From Phytophthora sp. 'mugwort' (Eukaryota; Oomycota; Peronosporomycetes; Peronosporales; Peronosporaceae): a DNA stretch of 64,000 bases. The translations under genes were made by a program, and so were the position numbers. The stretch is from contig JAUCEF010000004.1 of the NCBI GenBank assembly GCA_033558025.1, forward strand, positions 3,720,001 to 3,784,000, given 5' to 3'. Of this stretch, positions 52,593-62,825 are shown in pieces; the first letter of the stretch is position 1; every line of letters starts with the position of its first letter. The notes beneath the pieces are model-generated. The model was given only the letters and a program-made list of their open reading frames with translations, was not told the DNA's origin and did no database searches.

Positions 52593-54821
52593 ATGGCCTC
52601 GGAAGACTCGCTATTTGGCTCGTCCTTGGACGGGTTGCCGGCCTTCTTCACTAACGGCAGCGTGGACGACACGAAGTACGAGTCCCTGCTGGCTGATCTG
52701 CGCGCCCACGACCTGTTGGGGCCTGTGGAGAGCGGCGCTCAGGCCAGTGACGCCGGCAGCTCCTCGCTCTTCTTCAACGACGCCTTCTCCGCCGTCTTCA
52801 TGGGCAGCTTCCAGTCCGGAGCCGCTGCCACGGGAAGCAGTGAGACCAGTGCCGGATCTTCAAGCCGCGCGCCTCCAGGATTCAGCGCTCCACCTGGACT
52901 AGCGGCACCTTCAGAGGACCTTAAGTGGGCAAGAGGCCAACAAGAGTTCTCGAGACTTGAGGAGAAGTTTCACGGCCATACAGCCGAGAAGACGGGAACC
53001 ACAGCTGGGACACGAGCTCCTCCGCCTGGTTTAAGCTTGGAACAGGACTCTGAGCTGGATGAGAGCCAAGTGCCAGGCCTCAGAGGACTGGGTCTAGACG
53101 ACGACGACTCAGTGGACGACGCCGTGTCGCCGCCGTTGAAGCAGGCGCCGCCTCCGCTTCCACAGGCTCCACCCGTTCCTGCCCCGCCAATGCCACAGAA
53201 CACTCAGCCGCCCAATGCATGGCGTGCGCCCCCGATGGCTCCTCCCATGTCGCCGCCCAACAGGCAACAACAGCAACAAATGCACTTCATGCCGCCCCCG
53301 CCGCCTCAAATCCACGGCCGGTCTCCCCATTCTATGTACATGCAGGGTCCTCCACAAGGTCCACCACCACAGAGAATGTATCCTGGTGGTTCGCCGCCTC
53401 CGCCGCAGTTTTACGGACGTGGTCCACCTCCTCCGATGCGTCCGCCATTCCCTGGACCTCCTGGACGAAGCAGCATGCCTTACCCGCCCCCGATGATGAA
53501 CCCACCGGCCTTTAAGATGATGACTCCGCGTGATGTGAACTTTGTGATGCAACAACAGATGAAGTGGCTGCGCTCAAGTGACCCCTTCAGTGATGACTAT
53601 TATTTCCACAATTACATGCAGAAGCGCGCACGTGCTGGTGTACCTGGCCGTCCGTCCGTCCCGCTTCCGTCCTGGAAACTGCAACACATTAAATCTGTCG
53701 ACCCGCGTGACGTACAGCGTGAAGTCAAGTCGCGCAACTGGGAATCGGAGTTTCACGTGCTCGGACGCAACACTAAGAGCAGTCTGTACCGTCCGAAGCA
53801 GTTGCTGAATCTGGCTGGTACGGATGGAAGTAACTCGCCACCCGCTTCGTCACCGACAAATGCGGAAGATCCAGAGCGGACGCCGTCCAGTGGATGTGAA
53901 GGTGAAGACGAGACTGCTGCTTCTGCGACGGCAGAGTCCAGCAGTGAAGCTGCCAGTTCCAAACACGTGCGCGGCTCGAGTCCTGGTGCTCAGGCTGTTG
54001 CAGCGGAAGCTCACGCCGCCAAGGTCTTGCGCATGAACGATGATGCTAGTCGTAACTCGGTGTTTGCCAACGACACGTGGAAGTTGCGTCTCCAGTTGGA
54101 CCGCGGTATGCAGTGTCTGTTATCATTGCAAGATGCACGCCACTTGCTGGATGCTCGAGGCATTAATGTGCAGCAGTTTCACTCGATGAACGAGGACGAG
54201 ATGGATCCGGCCCTGGTTGAACTGCGTTCGCGGACGGCGTCGCTGCTTCTGGAGCTGGCAGCGCTTCTGGGTGTCAATGTGACACAACCAGCCGACGGCG
54301 ATGGTGAGTCAGTCGCTCGTGGCGTCATGAGCTGCGATGTGCAGCAGCTCCACAAGATGCTGACGGCTTCTAAGGGTAAACTGCTGGTGAGTCGCGCACT
54401 GCCGCTGCTGCACCCGTCCGCTCGGTTTGTGCTTTTTCCTTATTTGGTGGACCACCTGTTGTCCGGACGGATTGACGGTGGGCGCCAGATGGACATCAAC
54501 GACGCCGGAGATGATCGTTTGTGCCAGACGCTGGTGCTTATGCTGTTGTACGTGCCGCCTGCCCCGCCGGCCGAACTGCTGACCGAGTGTCTGCAGCGTG
54601 CACTGAACGGCCACGATGTGCAATCGCTCTCCATCGTATTGCACAACCGTGCACGTGCCGAGTCTCTACAGGCGCTGCTGCAGCGTGGCGGATCAGCTGT
54701 GCAGCAGCTTGCGACGGCCGAGGGGGCCAACGCCGAGCACGCGAACAGCGTCAAGCAGCAGTGGGAACACCACCAAAACATGTTCGTGCAGCTGGCCACC
54801 ACCATCAAGCAAGCGGCTTAA
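52593..54821 (+). CDS. PAT1-family mRNA decapping factor
   Basis: Single-exon 742-residue protein. The N-terminus is acidic/hydrophobic (EDSLFGSSLDGLPAFFTNGS). A long Pro/Met/Gln-rich region follows (about residues 170-305, with PPxPPQ stretches). At about 327-345 is the PAT1 core motif DPFSDDYYFHNYMQKRA. It is followed by a basic linker (SWKLQHIKSVDPRDVQREVK), and a helical C-terminal domain (LSLQDARHLLDARGI, KGKLLVSRALPLLHPSARFV, FPYLVDHLL). PAT1 proteins bridge the deadenylated mRNA 3' end (Lsm1-7) with the decapping enzyme in P-bodies. Order and spacing match eukaryotic Pat1. The gene ends 58 bp from the convergent membrane-protein gene. Confidence 0.88.
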   Translation: MASEDSLFGSSLDGLPAFFTNGSVDDTKYESLLADLRAHDLLGPVESGAQASDAGSSSLFFNDAFSAVFMGSFQSGAAATGSSETSAGSSSRAPPGFSAPPGLAAPSEDLKWARGQQEFSRLEEKFHGHTAEKTGTTAGTRAPPPGLSLEQDSELDESQVPGLRGLGLDDDDSVDDAVSPPLKQAPPPLPQAPPVPAPPMPQNTQPPNAWRAPPMAPPMSPPNRQQQQQMHFMPPPPPQIHGRSPHSMYMQGPPQGPPPQRMYPGGSPPPPQFYGRGPPPPMRPPFPGPPGRSSMPYPPPMMNPPAFKMMTPRDVNFVMQQQMKWLRSSDPFSDDYYFHNYMQKRARAGVPGRPSVPLPSWKLQHIKSVDPRDVQREVKSRNWESEFHVLGRNTKSSLYRPKQLLNLAGTDGSNSPPASSPTNAEDPERTPSSGCEGEDETAASATAESSSEAASSKHVRGSSPGAQAVAAEAHAAKVLRMNDDASRNSVFANDTWKLRLQLDRGMQCLLSLQDARHLLDARGINVQQFHSMNEDEMDPALVELRSRTASLLLELAALLGVNVTQPADGDGESVARGVMSCDVQQLHKMLTASKGKLLVSRALPLLHPSARFVLFPYLVDHLLSGRIDGGRQMDINDAGDDRLCQTLVLMLLYVPPAPPAELLTECLQRALNGHDVQSLSIVLHNRARAESLQALLQRGGSAVQQLATAEGANAEHANSVKQQWEHHQNMFVQLATTIKQAA

Positions 54822-54878
54822 GCAAGAAGACCTGTCCGACAGTTTGTAGGTGGGTGATTTACATATAATGCAAGTTTT

Positions 54879-55972
54879 TCATACAATTTCATTCGAGTTC
54901 TCTGTAGACAGCGTGGTGTGTCCTGTGTCTGTCTGCAGAGCGATAGTTTTGAGTCTGGGTGAGAGCTCAGTCAAGTCAACGTCAGGTTCATTCCTTGCGA
55001 GGAAGAAGTTCTCGAGACGGCAGCAGAATGTCGTCAAGAGGAGCAGACTACCGACGACCAGCAGCTGGGCGATGCTCCATTGGGCCGAATGAATCACGAC
55101 GAGGTCGTCCCAGCAGCTATCGGCGTCGAACGCGCCGGCGCTGACTCCATTCCGGTGTCCTGGTAGACTCACCAAGCCGACAACGGCCCAGCCAATTGAT
55201 GCGAGGGCAAAGACGGAGAGGCCGAACGCTACCAGCACCTTACTGAGCCGCGACGTCGTTGGACGACACGTGCGCGACACGAGCGGACAGCCCACAGCTA
55301 AGAGCGTTGCAACGAACATGGCTAGGAAGACACAGACGGCTCCAGCGAAGAAAGTCCGGGGTGAGAGTAGCTCCGACGTGCTGCATACCTCCGTCGTGCG
55401 TCCGTCGAGCCAGGACGCGACGTTGAGCGCCACCAGCAAAGTTAACGGAGGCAGCAGCAACGCTCGCTTGGTCAGACGCGAGCAGCACGCACAGCGCAAA
55501 CACCAGAGCATCGATAGGATCTGTACAGGCAGCGCAAAACCGGGAAGTCAGACAAGTCGATGCGATAACGGGACAGGTTAAAGTCATTGAAGTTGAATTG
55601 AGCCGTGACGTGACGTACATCGCCGTCGATGGTGAGCAGCGTCTCCCGCACGCCCAGCCACGTCCCCACTAGCAGACACCCGCCAGACAGCGACAAGCAG
55701 AGCACTACCAGCCAATGTGACCGCGGACAGTCGTGCTCCAGACTCAGTTCGAGTCCCAGCACGCCCCACGCTTCGAGTCCCAACACCGCGACAGCCACGC
55801 TGCGTCGAAACGTAGGCTTTAAGTAGTCGTACAACGCAAGAGCGTCGGTTTTCGGTGAGGTTTCGTCCTGCTTGGCGACCCGGCGACGCAGCGTCAAGGC
55901 CGTCAGGACGAGGAGCGCCAGCAGTGACGCCTCCAACAACATGCGCAATCGCGGCAGACAGTAGTCGATCAT
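54879..55972 (-). CDS. Multi-pass membrane protein, two exons
   Basis: Exon 1 ends at 55619 and exon 2 runs 55520-54879; the 98-bp intron (donor GTACGT at 55618, acceptor CTGTACAG) joins the two open frames in phase 0 (TIDGD then ILSMLWCL). The first in-frame ATG, at 55972, gives 331 residues. The frame is open further upstream without an ATG, so a 5' exon (for example from ATG at 56274) is possible. About seven hydrophobic helices are seen, for instance LLEASLLALLVLTALTL, HWLVVLCLSLSGGCLLVGTW, FFAGAVCVFLAMFVATLLAV, VLVAFGLSVFALASIGWAVV and IAQLLVVGSLLLLTTFC. No family recognised; a receptor or transporter role is unproven. Confidence 0.62.
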
Positions 55973-56491
55973 GAGGACGAGCAGGCGGTATCCACAGTCT
56001 AAGATCGCGGAGCGAAGACTAGTATGGGATGCGAATGCAGTTGGTGCCGAACGCCGAGTGTGGCTGTGCTCGACGCAGCAAACTTTAGCGCGCTGCCTGT
56101 GGACATGACGGAGCACAGGCAGCGCGCCAGCTTTAGCCGGAGCAATCCCAGCCGTCTGTCTAAAATAGCTAGAACCCTAGTTAGCTGCAGTAGCGGATAG
56201 CAAGGTAAAGCCGTGCTGGTCACAGGTGACGGTCGCCGCCGCCTAGCGATGGCAAAGACGGCGTTCCACTTCAACGTGTTGCTTGATTAATCGTTGCCTA
56301 TGGACCAGGAGTGTGGAAGCCCATGAGTCCTTGAGTTTACCACTCGGCGAGTCCGGCTCGCAGTAGATTGAAGCCTGCTACGCTGCAATTACACACTGGA
56401 TAGGACGACAGGGCGATCGATGCAAGCTACGCACGTGGCTGTCGTGGAGCTAGTCGCGCAAATGGAGGTGACGATCGCTCTGCTTGCGGTG
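55973..56491. other. Left flank of the inverted duplication
   Basis: 519 bp. It may hold a 5' exon and the promoter of the membrane protein. Nothing else recognised. The left duplication breakpoint is at its right edge. Confidence 0.5.
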
Positions 56492-57876
56492 CAGTACCAG
56501 GCGGTGCCGTTGGAACGACGTCGCCATCTGGAGTGAAACACAGGAGGACGCCGACGCGGCAATGTCCGTGCTTTGATCACGATGCGAGCTCCTCAGGATC
56601 TTGTAGAGGTCGTTGCCGCAGCCAGCTGGGGCCGCACATGACGGACATTCGGAGCCGCGGCTGACTCGCGCTTGTGGTCTCGGGGCGTGTGCTGAGCTGT
56701 GAGTCAGCTCGCCTCTCGGACTGAGTCTCGGTGCAGCTTCGTCATCGGCGCGGATCGGAGTGGGAGCGAGGACAGTGGGCCGACTGAACTCACGCTGAAT
56801 CAGCGGAGGTGGGACGCTCGGCGTCAATTGCCGGCGACCGGTGCCGTGAGTCACGGCTCGTGACGGGTAGCCAAGGAGTCCCCGGCGCAACGCGTCCGTG
56901 CAGCAGCAACGCTGTTGAGACCCATCTGCTTCTTCTTGGCAGACAGCGAGAGAGTCTACTTGTCTTGCCGAAAGAGCGCGTACTGGCTGGCGCAGCGATG
57001 CAGTTCACGAACGAGCTGTTCCTCGTTCGATGGCTGCTAGAGAGCTTAACAGAGTCAACTGGACCAGAGGCGAGCTTGTCAGGCACAAGACGTAATGCGC
57101 CACCGAAACAGGCGCCGAGCTCGCTGGCAGTGTGAGTAACCTGACCGACATGAGCGCGTGGACGCAAGTGTCTGCAGCTGTTACAACCATGTGCCGCGTG
57201 GTGTTCTGAGCGCCGCCCGTTGCGCGCCACGACGTTGATTCACAGCGCACGCACTTCGACCTGCTGCGCGGTGAATGCGACCACCTTTGGTGATAAGTTT
57301 CTCTGCGCTTCGCATTAAGATTCGGGCATCGAATGGCCAGGCAACCACCGCCGACTCGTCTTCTCCGGCGCTAGAGTTTAGCGCCGGGAGACTAGATATG
57401 CGCTGGCTGCAGCCACTTCGGACCGATGGTCCATCCCAATTTCTGAAGATAAGCACCTTCAACGTGACTTGAAGCGCGCTGAATGACCGCGTGGAGCCGG
57501 GCCGGTTGCGGAGACTGTGACGCGAGCTGTAGTAATCGCAGCGAGCATTAACCACGGCGGCAGCAGGCGAGCTCTGCTAGCAGATCGCTACAGTATACAG
57601 ACAGAGCCGTCGCCAGATGTCACGTGGATAAGCAAGCAAATTCGAGCGCCACCTGATCAAGTATCTAGCCTAGTCGGCGATAGTGCAGCGCTGCAGTATG
57701 TACAGTACAGTACATCCAGTACTGGACGGCACTGCCGGCCATCTGCCTGGATTAAACCGGCCGGAGGCCATTCCAAAGGTACACCGTGGCACAGAGCGGG
57801 ACCCGACGAGCATCCATCGATTCGTGCCTCTGATCACACCGACCCGTTCGTATCGCGTGTGCAGTCCGTGCAGTGC

Positions 57877-57904
57877 AGTCAGTCAGTCAGTCAGTCAGTC
57901 AGTC
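57877..57904. repeat. (AGTC)7 microsatellite
   Basis: Seven AGTC units about 90 bp upstream of the copy A start codon, likely in the leader. Mirrored at 60141-60168 with the same unit number in the other arm. Confidence 0.95.
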
Positions 57905-57995
57905 CCTCAGTCGGTGGACTCACTTTTGAACTCAACACTGCGTACGGACACTGCAACGAGTGCTTACTGCAAATCGTCACTGCGATCTTTCGGCC

Positions 57996-58646
57996 ATGAA
58001 CGTGATGAGCATGAACGCTGCCACGACTGCCAGCAACATGACCAAGAAGAGGGCGTTGCCTGTGTCGGAGGCGGTGATGGCCGTCTCGTCCAGCGTGATG
58101 GCCGCGGGTCACGACGACGACGGCGAGGAGATCCTGGTGGAGGCCGAGCCGCTACCGCACGAGGTCGCGACGGACCCCTCGCTGCGCTGCCGCTATCCGA
58201 GCAAGCACTGCCTGCGCACGCGCACAGTCAAGAAGACGGGCGCGCTGCATAGCATGTGCGCGTTCCACCGCGCCAAGGCGAACCGCAACCAGCGTCGGCT
58301 GGAGAAGCGTAAGCGCCTGCGGCTCAACAGCACGGACAACGTCACGGAAGGCGCGCACCTGGTTGCGGTGGCCCCACAGCACCAGATCAAGCAGGAGCCG
58401 TGCACGACGCCGGCGTTCTCACCGAACTTCAAGACTTCGCTGGACGAGTCGGCGGCGTCGCCGTTGGCGTTGCAGTTCCAGTCGCCACGCGAGGTGACGA
58501 GCGAGTTTGAGCCGTTCCGGACGCCCGCGGCACTATTCCCGGAGGACCTGGAAGAGCTGTGCGAGCTAGTGGACGTGAACGAGCGACAAGTGCGCACGGG
58601 TCCAAGTGAAGACGATTTCCGCTTGCTGTCGCAGCTTCTGCTGTAG
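57996..58646 (+). CDS. Putative zinc-binding basic protein (C-x6-C-x15-C-x2-H), copy A
   Basis: 216 residues from ATG at 57996; a GTG 36 bases upstream was not used. Residues 65-91 hold C65, C72, C88 and H91 in RCRYPSKHC and SMCAFH, which could bind one zinc ion. Directly after comes a strongly basic helix (RAKANRNQRRLEKRKRLRLN), suited to DNA or RNA binding or nuclear import. The C-terminal half is acidic and Pro/Ser-rich with hydrophobic clusters (LFPEDLEELCELVDV, DDFRLLSQLLL), like an activation region. The combination suggests a transcription regulator; this is inference. The pattern recalls the plant WRC motif but the spacings differ. An identical copy lies in the right arm, pointing toward this one. 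Confidence 0.72.
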   Translation: MNVMSMNAATTASNMTKKRALPVSEAVMAVSSSVMAAGHDDDGEEILVEAEPLPHEVATDPSLRCRYPSKHCLRTRTVKKTGALHSMCAFHRAKANRNQRRLEKRKRLRLNSTDNVTEGAHLVAVAPQHQIKQEPCTTPAFSPNFKTSLDESAASPLALQFQSPREVTSEFEPFRTPAALFPEDLEELCELVDVNERQVRTGPSEDDFRLLSQLLL

Positions 58647-58737
58647 GTGATGGCGACGAGGGAGAGCGAGAGAGGAATGTTTAGTTAGAAGGAACGTAGT
58701 GTTGAATGTAATGAAAGTGAGTTCTCGTAAGATCTTC

Positions 58738-59307
58738 AGGTTACTTCGACCTTAGCGTGCAGACCCGGCGTACGTAGTCGAGAATGAGATGAGATTGGAT
58801 TGTCTGCTGTAGACGGAGGCATTACCGTATAAAACTGCCCATCGTAATGAACTCAATTTGGTGAAATCGACAGGACGAGCAATGCTTATCGAATGACAAA
58901 CAGCGAATTCCGAAATGTAAAGGGCACTTTCGTTATGTGTCGATTGACCGACGTTACAATACAAAACTCAGTCCATTGTACTCATAGTAACTAGGTGATT
59001 GAGGATACCAGCAGAGACTGCTTACCGCACTAACGTACAGGTGTCTGATGTCACTCGACTAAAGAGATGAGGGTAAGTAATGAGGTGTGCTCGCCAAGCA
59101 CATGTTGCCGACATGGATGACAATATGGATACAGTACTTCGAGTAAAGAATGCAATCCAGTCTCCCGCCAAACGCCTTCGTCCAAGTCAACTGTTCCGCA
59201 TGCATATTTCCTTACTACTATAGACACTCAGTGGATATAGAGACAATATTCGCTGAAAACGACTGTCCACTCCATCGTAATCTAACGTCTACAAGAACAA
59301 GTACCTC
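58738..59307. other. Unique 570-bp spacer of the inverted duplication
   Basis: The two halves of this spacer are not complementary to each other. No gene recognised. It separates the 3' ends of the two convergent gene copies by 752 bp (stop to stop). Confidence 0.85.
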
Positions 59308-61553
59308 GAAGATCTTACGAGAACTCACTTTCATTACATTCAACACTACGTTCCTTCTAACTAAATATTCCTCTCTCGCTCTCCCTCGTCGCCATCACCT
59401 ACAGCAGAAGCTGCGACAGCAAGCGGAAATCGTCTTCACTTGGACCCGTGCGCACTTGTCGCTCGTTCACGTCCACCAGCTCGCACAGCTCTTCCAGGTC
59501 CTCCGGGAATAGTGCCGCGGGCGTCCGGAACGGCTCAAACTCGCTCGTCACCTCGCGTGGCGACTGGAACTGCAACGCCAACGGCGACGCCGCCGACTCG
59601 TCCAGCGAAGTCTTGAAGTTCGGTGAGAACGCCGGCGTCGTGCACGGCTCCTGCTTGATCTGGTGCTGTGGGGCCACCGCAACCAGGTGCGCGCCTTCCG
59701 TGACGTTGTCCGTGCTGTTGAGCCGCAGGCGCTTACGCTTCTCCAGCCGACGCTGGTTGCGGTTCGCCTTGGCGCGGTGGAACGCGCACATGCTATGCAG
59801 CGCGCCCGTCTTCTTGACTGTGCGCGTGCGCAGGCAGTGCTTGCTCGGATAGCGGCAGCGCAGCGAGGGGTCCGTCGCGACCTCGTGCGGTAGCGGCTCG
59901 GCCTCCACCAGGATCTCCTCGCCGTCGTCGTCGTGACCCGCGGCCATCACGCTGGACGAGACGGCCATCACCGCCTCCGACACAGGCAACGCCCTCTTCT
60001 TGGTCATGTTGCTGGCAGTCGTGGCAGCGTTCATGCTCATCACGTTCATGGCCGAAAGATCGCAGTGACGATTTGCAGTAAGCACTCGTTGCAGTGTCCG
60101 TACGCAGTGTCGAGTTCAAAAGTGAGTCCACCGACTGAGGGACTGACTGACTGACTGACTGACTGACTGCACTGCACGGACTGCACACGCGATACGAACG
60201 GGTCGGTGTGATCAGAGGCACGAATCGATGGATGCTCGTCGGGTCCCGCTCTGTGCCACGGTGTACCTTTGGAATGGCCTCCGGCCGGTTTAATCCAGGC
60301 AGATGGCCGGCAGTGCCGTCCAGTACTGGATGTACTGTACTGTACATACTGCAGCGCTGCACTATCGCCGACTAGGCTAGATACTTGATCAGGTGGCGCT
60401 CGAATTTGCTTGCTTATCCACGTGACATCTGGCGACGGCTCTGTCTGTATACTGTAGCGATCTGCTAGCAGAGCTCGCCTGCTGCCGCCGTGGTTAATGC
60501 TCGCTGCGATTACTACAGCTCGCGTCACAGTCTCCGCAACCGGCCCGGCTCCACGCGGTCATTCAGCGCGCTTCAAGTCACGTTGAAGGTGCTTATCTTC
60601 AGAAATTGGGATGGACCATCGGTCCGAAGTGGCTGCAGCCAGCGCATATCTAGTCTCCCGGCGCTAAACTCTAGCGCCGGAGAAGACGAGTCGGCGGTGG
60701 TTGCCTGGCCATTCGATGCCCGAATCTTAATGCGAAGCGCAGAGAAACTTATCACCAAAGGTGGTCGCATTCACCGCGCAGCAGGTCGAAGTGCGTGCGC
60801 TGTGAATCAACGTCGTGGCGCGCAACGGGCGGCGCTCAGAACACCACGCGGCACATGGTTGTAACAGCTGCAGACACTTGCGTCCACGCGCTCATGTCGG
60901 TCAGGTTACTCACACTGCCAGCGAGCTCGGCGCCTGTTTCGGTGGCGCATTACGTCTTGTGCCTGACAAGCTCGCCTCTGGTCCAGTTGACTCTGTTAAG
61001 CTCTCTAGCAGCCATCGAACGAGGAACAGCTCGTTCGTGAACTGCATCGCTGCGCCAGCCAGTACGCGCTCTTTCGGCAAGACAAGTAGACTCTCTCGCT
61101 GTCTGCCAAGAAGAAGCAGATGGGTCTCAACAGCGTTGCTGCTGCACGGACGCGTTGCGCCGGGGACTCCTTGGCTACCCGTCACGAGCCGTGACTCACG
61201 GCACCGGTCGCCGGCAATTGACGCCGAGCGTCCCACCTCCGCTGATTCAGCGTGAGTTCAGTCGGCCCACTGTCCTCGCTCCCACTCCGATCCGCGCCGA
61301 TGACGAAGCTGCACCGAGACTCAGTCCGAGAGGCGAGCTGACTCACAGCTCAGCACACGCCCCGAGACCACAAGCGCGAGTCAGCCGCGGCTCCGAATGT
61401 CCGTCATGTGCGGCCCCAGCTGGCTGCGGCAACGACCTCTACAAGATCCTGAGGAGCTCGCATCGTGATCAAAGCACGGACATTGCCGCGTCGGCGTCCT
61501 CCTGTGTTTCACTCCAGATGGCGACGTCGTTCCAACGGCACCGCCTGGTACTG
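59308..61553 (-). repeat. Right arm (2,246 bp) of the inverted duplication
   Basis: Reverse complement of 56492-58737. The match stops after CTGGTACTG at 61553. Beyond it the sequence is unrelated to the left flank and leads into transposon-derived DNA, so this side is probably the insertion side of the copy. Confidence 0.95.
59399..60049 (-). CDS. Putative zinc-binding basic protein (C-x6-C-x15-C-x2-H), copy B
   Basis: 216 residues from ATG at 60049, identical in amino acid sequence to copy A (C65, C72, C88, H91 and the basic helix all kept). It carries the same 1.5 kb of upstream sequence, so both copies should have the same promoter. It faces copy A tail to tail. The lack of any coding difference means duplication was very recent, or that gene conversion keeps the arms equal, or that the assembly folded one locus. 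Confidence 0.7.
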   Translation of the reverse strand: MNVMSMNAATTASNMTKKRALPVSEAVMAVSSSVMAAGHDDDGEEILVEAEPLPHEVATDPSLRCRYPSKHCLRTRTVKKTGALHSMCAFHRAKANRNQRRLEKRKRLRLNSTDNVTEGAHLVAVAPQHQIKQEPCTTPAFSPNFKTSLDESAASPLALQFQSPREVTSEFEPFRTPAALFPEDLEELCELVDVNERQVRTGPSEDDFRLLSQLLL

Positions 61554-61967
61554 ACGAGGGCGTCACAACATACAGCTTTTTGGGTCAAACCATACAAACT
61601 GGGTTAATTACATACCAGGTGGTGTCGTACCATACATTTCGTGTAGAACGGGGGGCAACCATACCAGCAGGGTCTGAATATACCAGCAGGCCGGCTGAAT
61701 TATGCTCAGTTAGAAATTACTTCAAACGATCTAACGGCACTATAGCAAGGCACCAAAAGCACTATATGCATGTTGAGCGCTAGGATCGTTTAAGACAACC
61801 AGGCGCTTTCGTATAGCGCCTGGCTTCATTTTCTTTACTGACAGATACCCTGTATAGGGGGTGAATATGTATAGATCTACAACCGCTCCAGCGGAGGGGC
61901 AGTGAAACCAACCTCATCCAAGCTGCGGCATTAACCGAAAAGAAGAAGAGAAAGGTACCACCAAGCA
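61554..61967. other. Junction sequence between duplication and transposon relic
   Basis: No gene. It contains several near-copies of ATACCA/TACCAG, in direct and spaced array (61600-61690), and a strong hairpin listed next. Confidence 0.5.
61799..61823. repeat. Perfect 9-bp hairpin
   Basis: CCAGGCGCT at 61799-61807 and AGCGCCTGG at 61815-61823 with a 7-base loop (TTCGTAT). It lies between the duplication edge and the MULE-like relic. Confidence 0.85.
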
Positions 61968-62825
61968 ATGGAGTCATGGCGTCAGCTTTCGGTACAAGAC
62001 TCGGTGGATGACTACGAGGACTTTCGATTCGATTCAATGTGTTGCTCTTCTGTATTTCTGAAGCACGATTTCGATATCTGCCTTGTGTGTGGTGGCCAAC
62101 ATTCAATGCCAGAGCGCCGTCTCAAATGTACAAGCAAGACCTGTAGTGAGCTTGGGCCTGTCTGATTATCTGGAAGGTATTTACATGTTCAGCCCAGGAT
62201 ACGTGGACAATATGGGTGATGAACATCGGCATATATGAGGTGTTGTCCCTTGCGTTACAGCTCATCTCGCGCGCATTACACCAGCCATCAAGGTGGTTTT
62301 AGCAGAGCAAGACGAGATAGGAATTTCGCCGCGCCTCATGCTGCTGAATTTGAAAAAGCAGCACAGAACATCTGCACCTGGTTCAAGTCGTGGATTGCCC
62401 AATCTAATGCAGATACGCAACGCACTCAGACATATACGCCGTGAGCAAGAACCTAAAAATTCGAGAAGCGCCATCCAACACTCATGCGGCTTCAGTGCTA
62501 TCGCGCTGGCTTGGGGATTGATACAGCATTTCTATTTGGTGCAAAGTTGGATAGAGACGGATATGACTACATCGGGAATGGCTCAGATGAGGACCCTTTC
62601 ATCATTGGAATTTCGTCCTTAGCCATGATCGATTCATGTTTGCGCTTCTCAACGGCTGACGCGTACTGCCAACTTCATGTCGATGCTACCTTTACGGTTA
62701 GTGACATCGGGTATCCGGTAATAACTTGCTGGTTTACCGACAAGTAAAGAAGGTATCAAGTTGTAGCATTTTTTGTCGTTAGTGGAAACTCTGTTTGTTG
62801 GCTGTTGTGCCAGAAAATCTGCAAT
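61968..62825 (+). mobile_element. MULE-like transposase relic
   Basis: Several plus-strand frames in succession give pieces of an oomycete Mutator-like transposase. At 62040-62160 is a zinc-binding-type N-terminal segment (HDFDICLVCGGQHSMPERRL, then KCTSKTC). At 62290-62460 is a linker rich in basic residues. At 62525-62745 is the catalytic-domain start (FLFGAKLDRDGYDYIGNGSD, then CQLHVDATFTVSDIGYPVIT), in which HVDATF contains the first catalytic Asp of MULE transposases. After a stop, RYQVVAFFVVSGNSVCWLL continues the family pattern. Stops and frame changes make it inactive; the C-terminal part is missing. Family call is from motif recognition only. Confidence 0.72.

Larger units (their letters stand above)
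56492..58737 (+). repeat. Left arm (2,246 bp) of a near-perfect inverted duplication
   Basis: Every position p here pairs with 118045 minus p on the opposite strand. Both edges were found by direct comparison: outer match to CAGTACCAG at 56492-56500 and inner match ending GATCTTC at 58737. Two substitutions were noticed (57934 A against G, 58679 G against A); all protein frames in the arms are otherwise identical. The arm contains 1.5 kb of apparently non-coding upstream sequence and the 216-residue gene. Inside it are a 9-bp inverted repeat at 57365-57387 (CCGGCGCTA / TAGCGCCGG) and an (AGTC)7 microsatellite at 57877-57904. Confidence 0.95.

Noticed and set aside
57877..57904. Short regular repeats as a CRISPR-like array
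   Set aside because: It is a simple (AGTC)7 microsatellite without spacers, in a eukaryotic genome.
57517..57999. 160-, 189- and 146-codon frames in the non-coding part of both duplication arms
   Set aside because: Their presence in both arms only reflects the duplication, so it is not evidence of selection. They overlap each other in several frames and contain the microsatellite.
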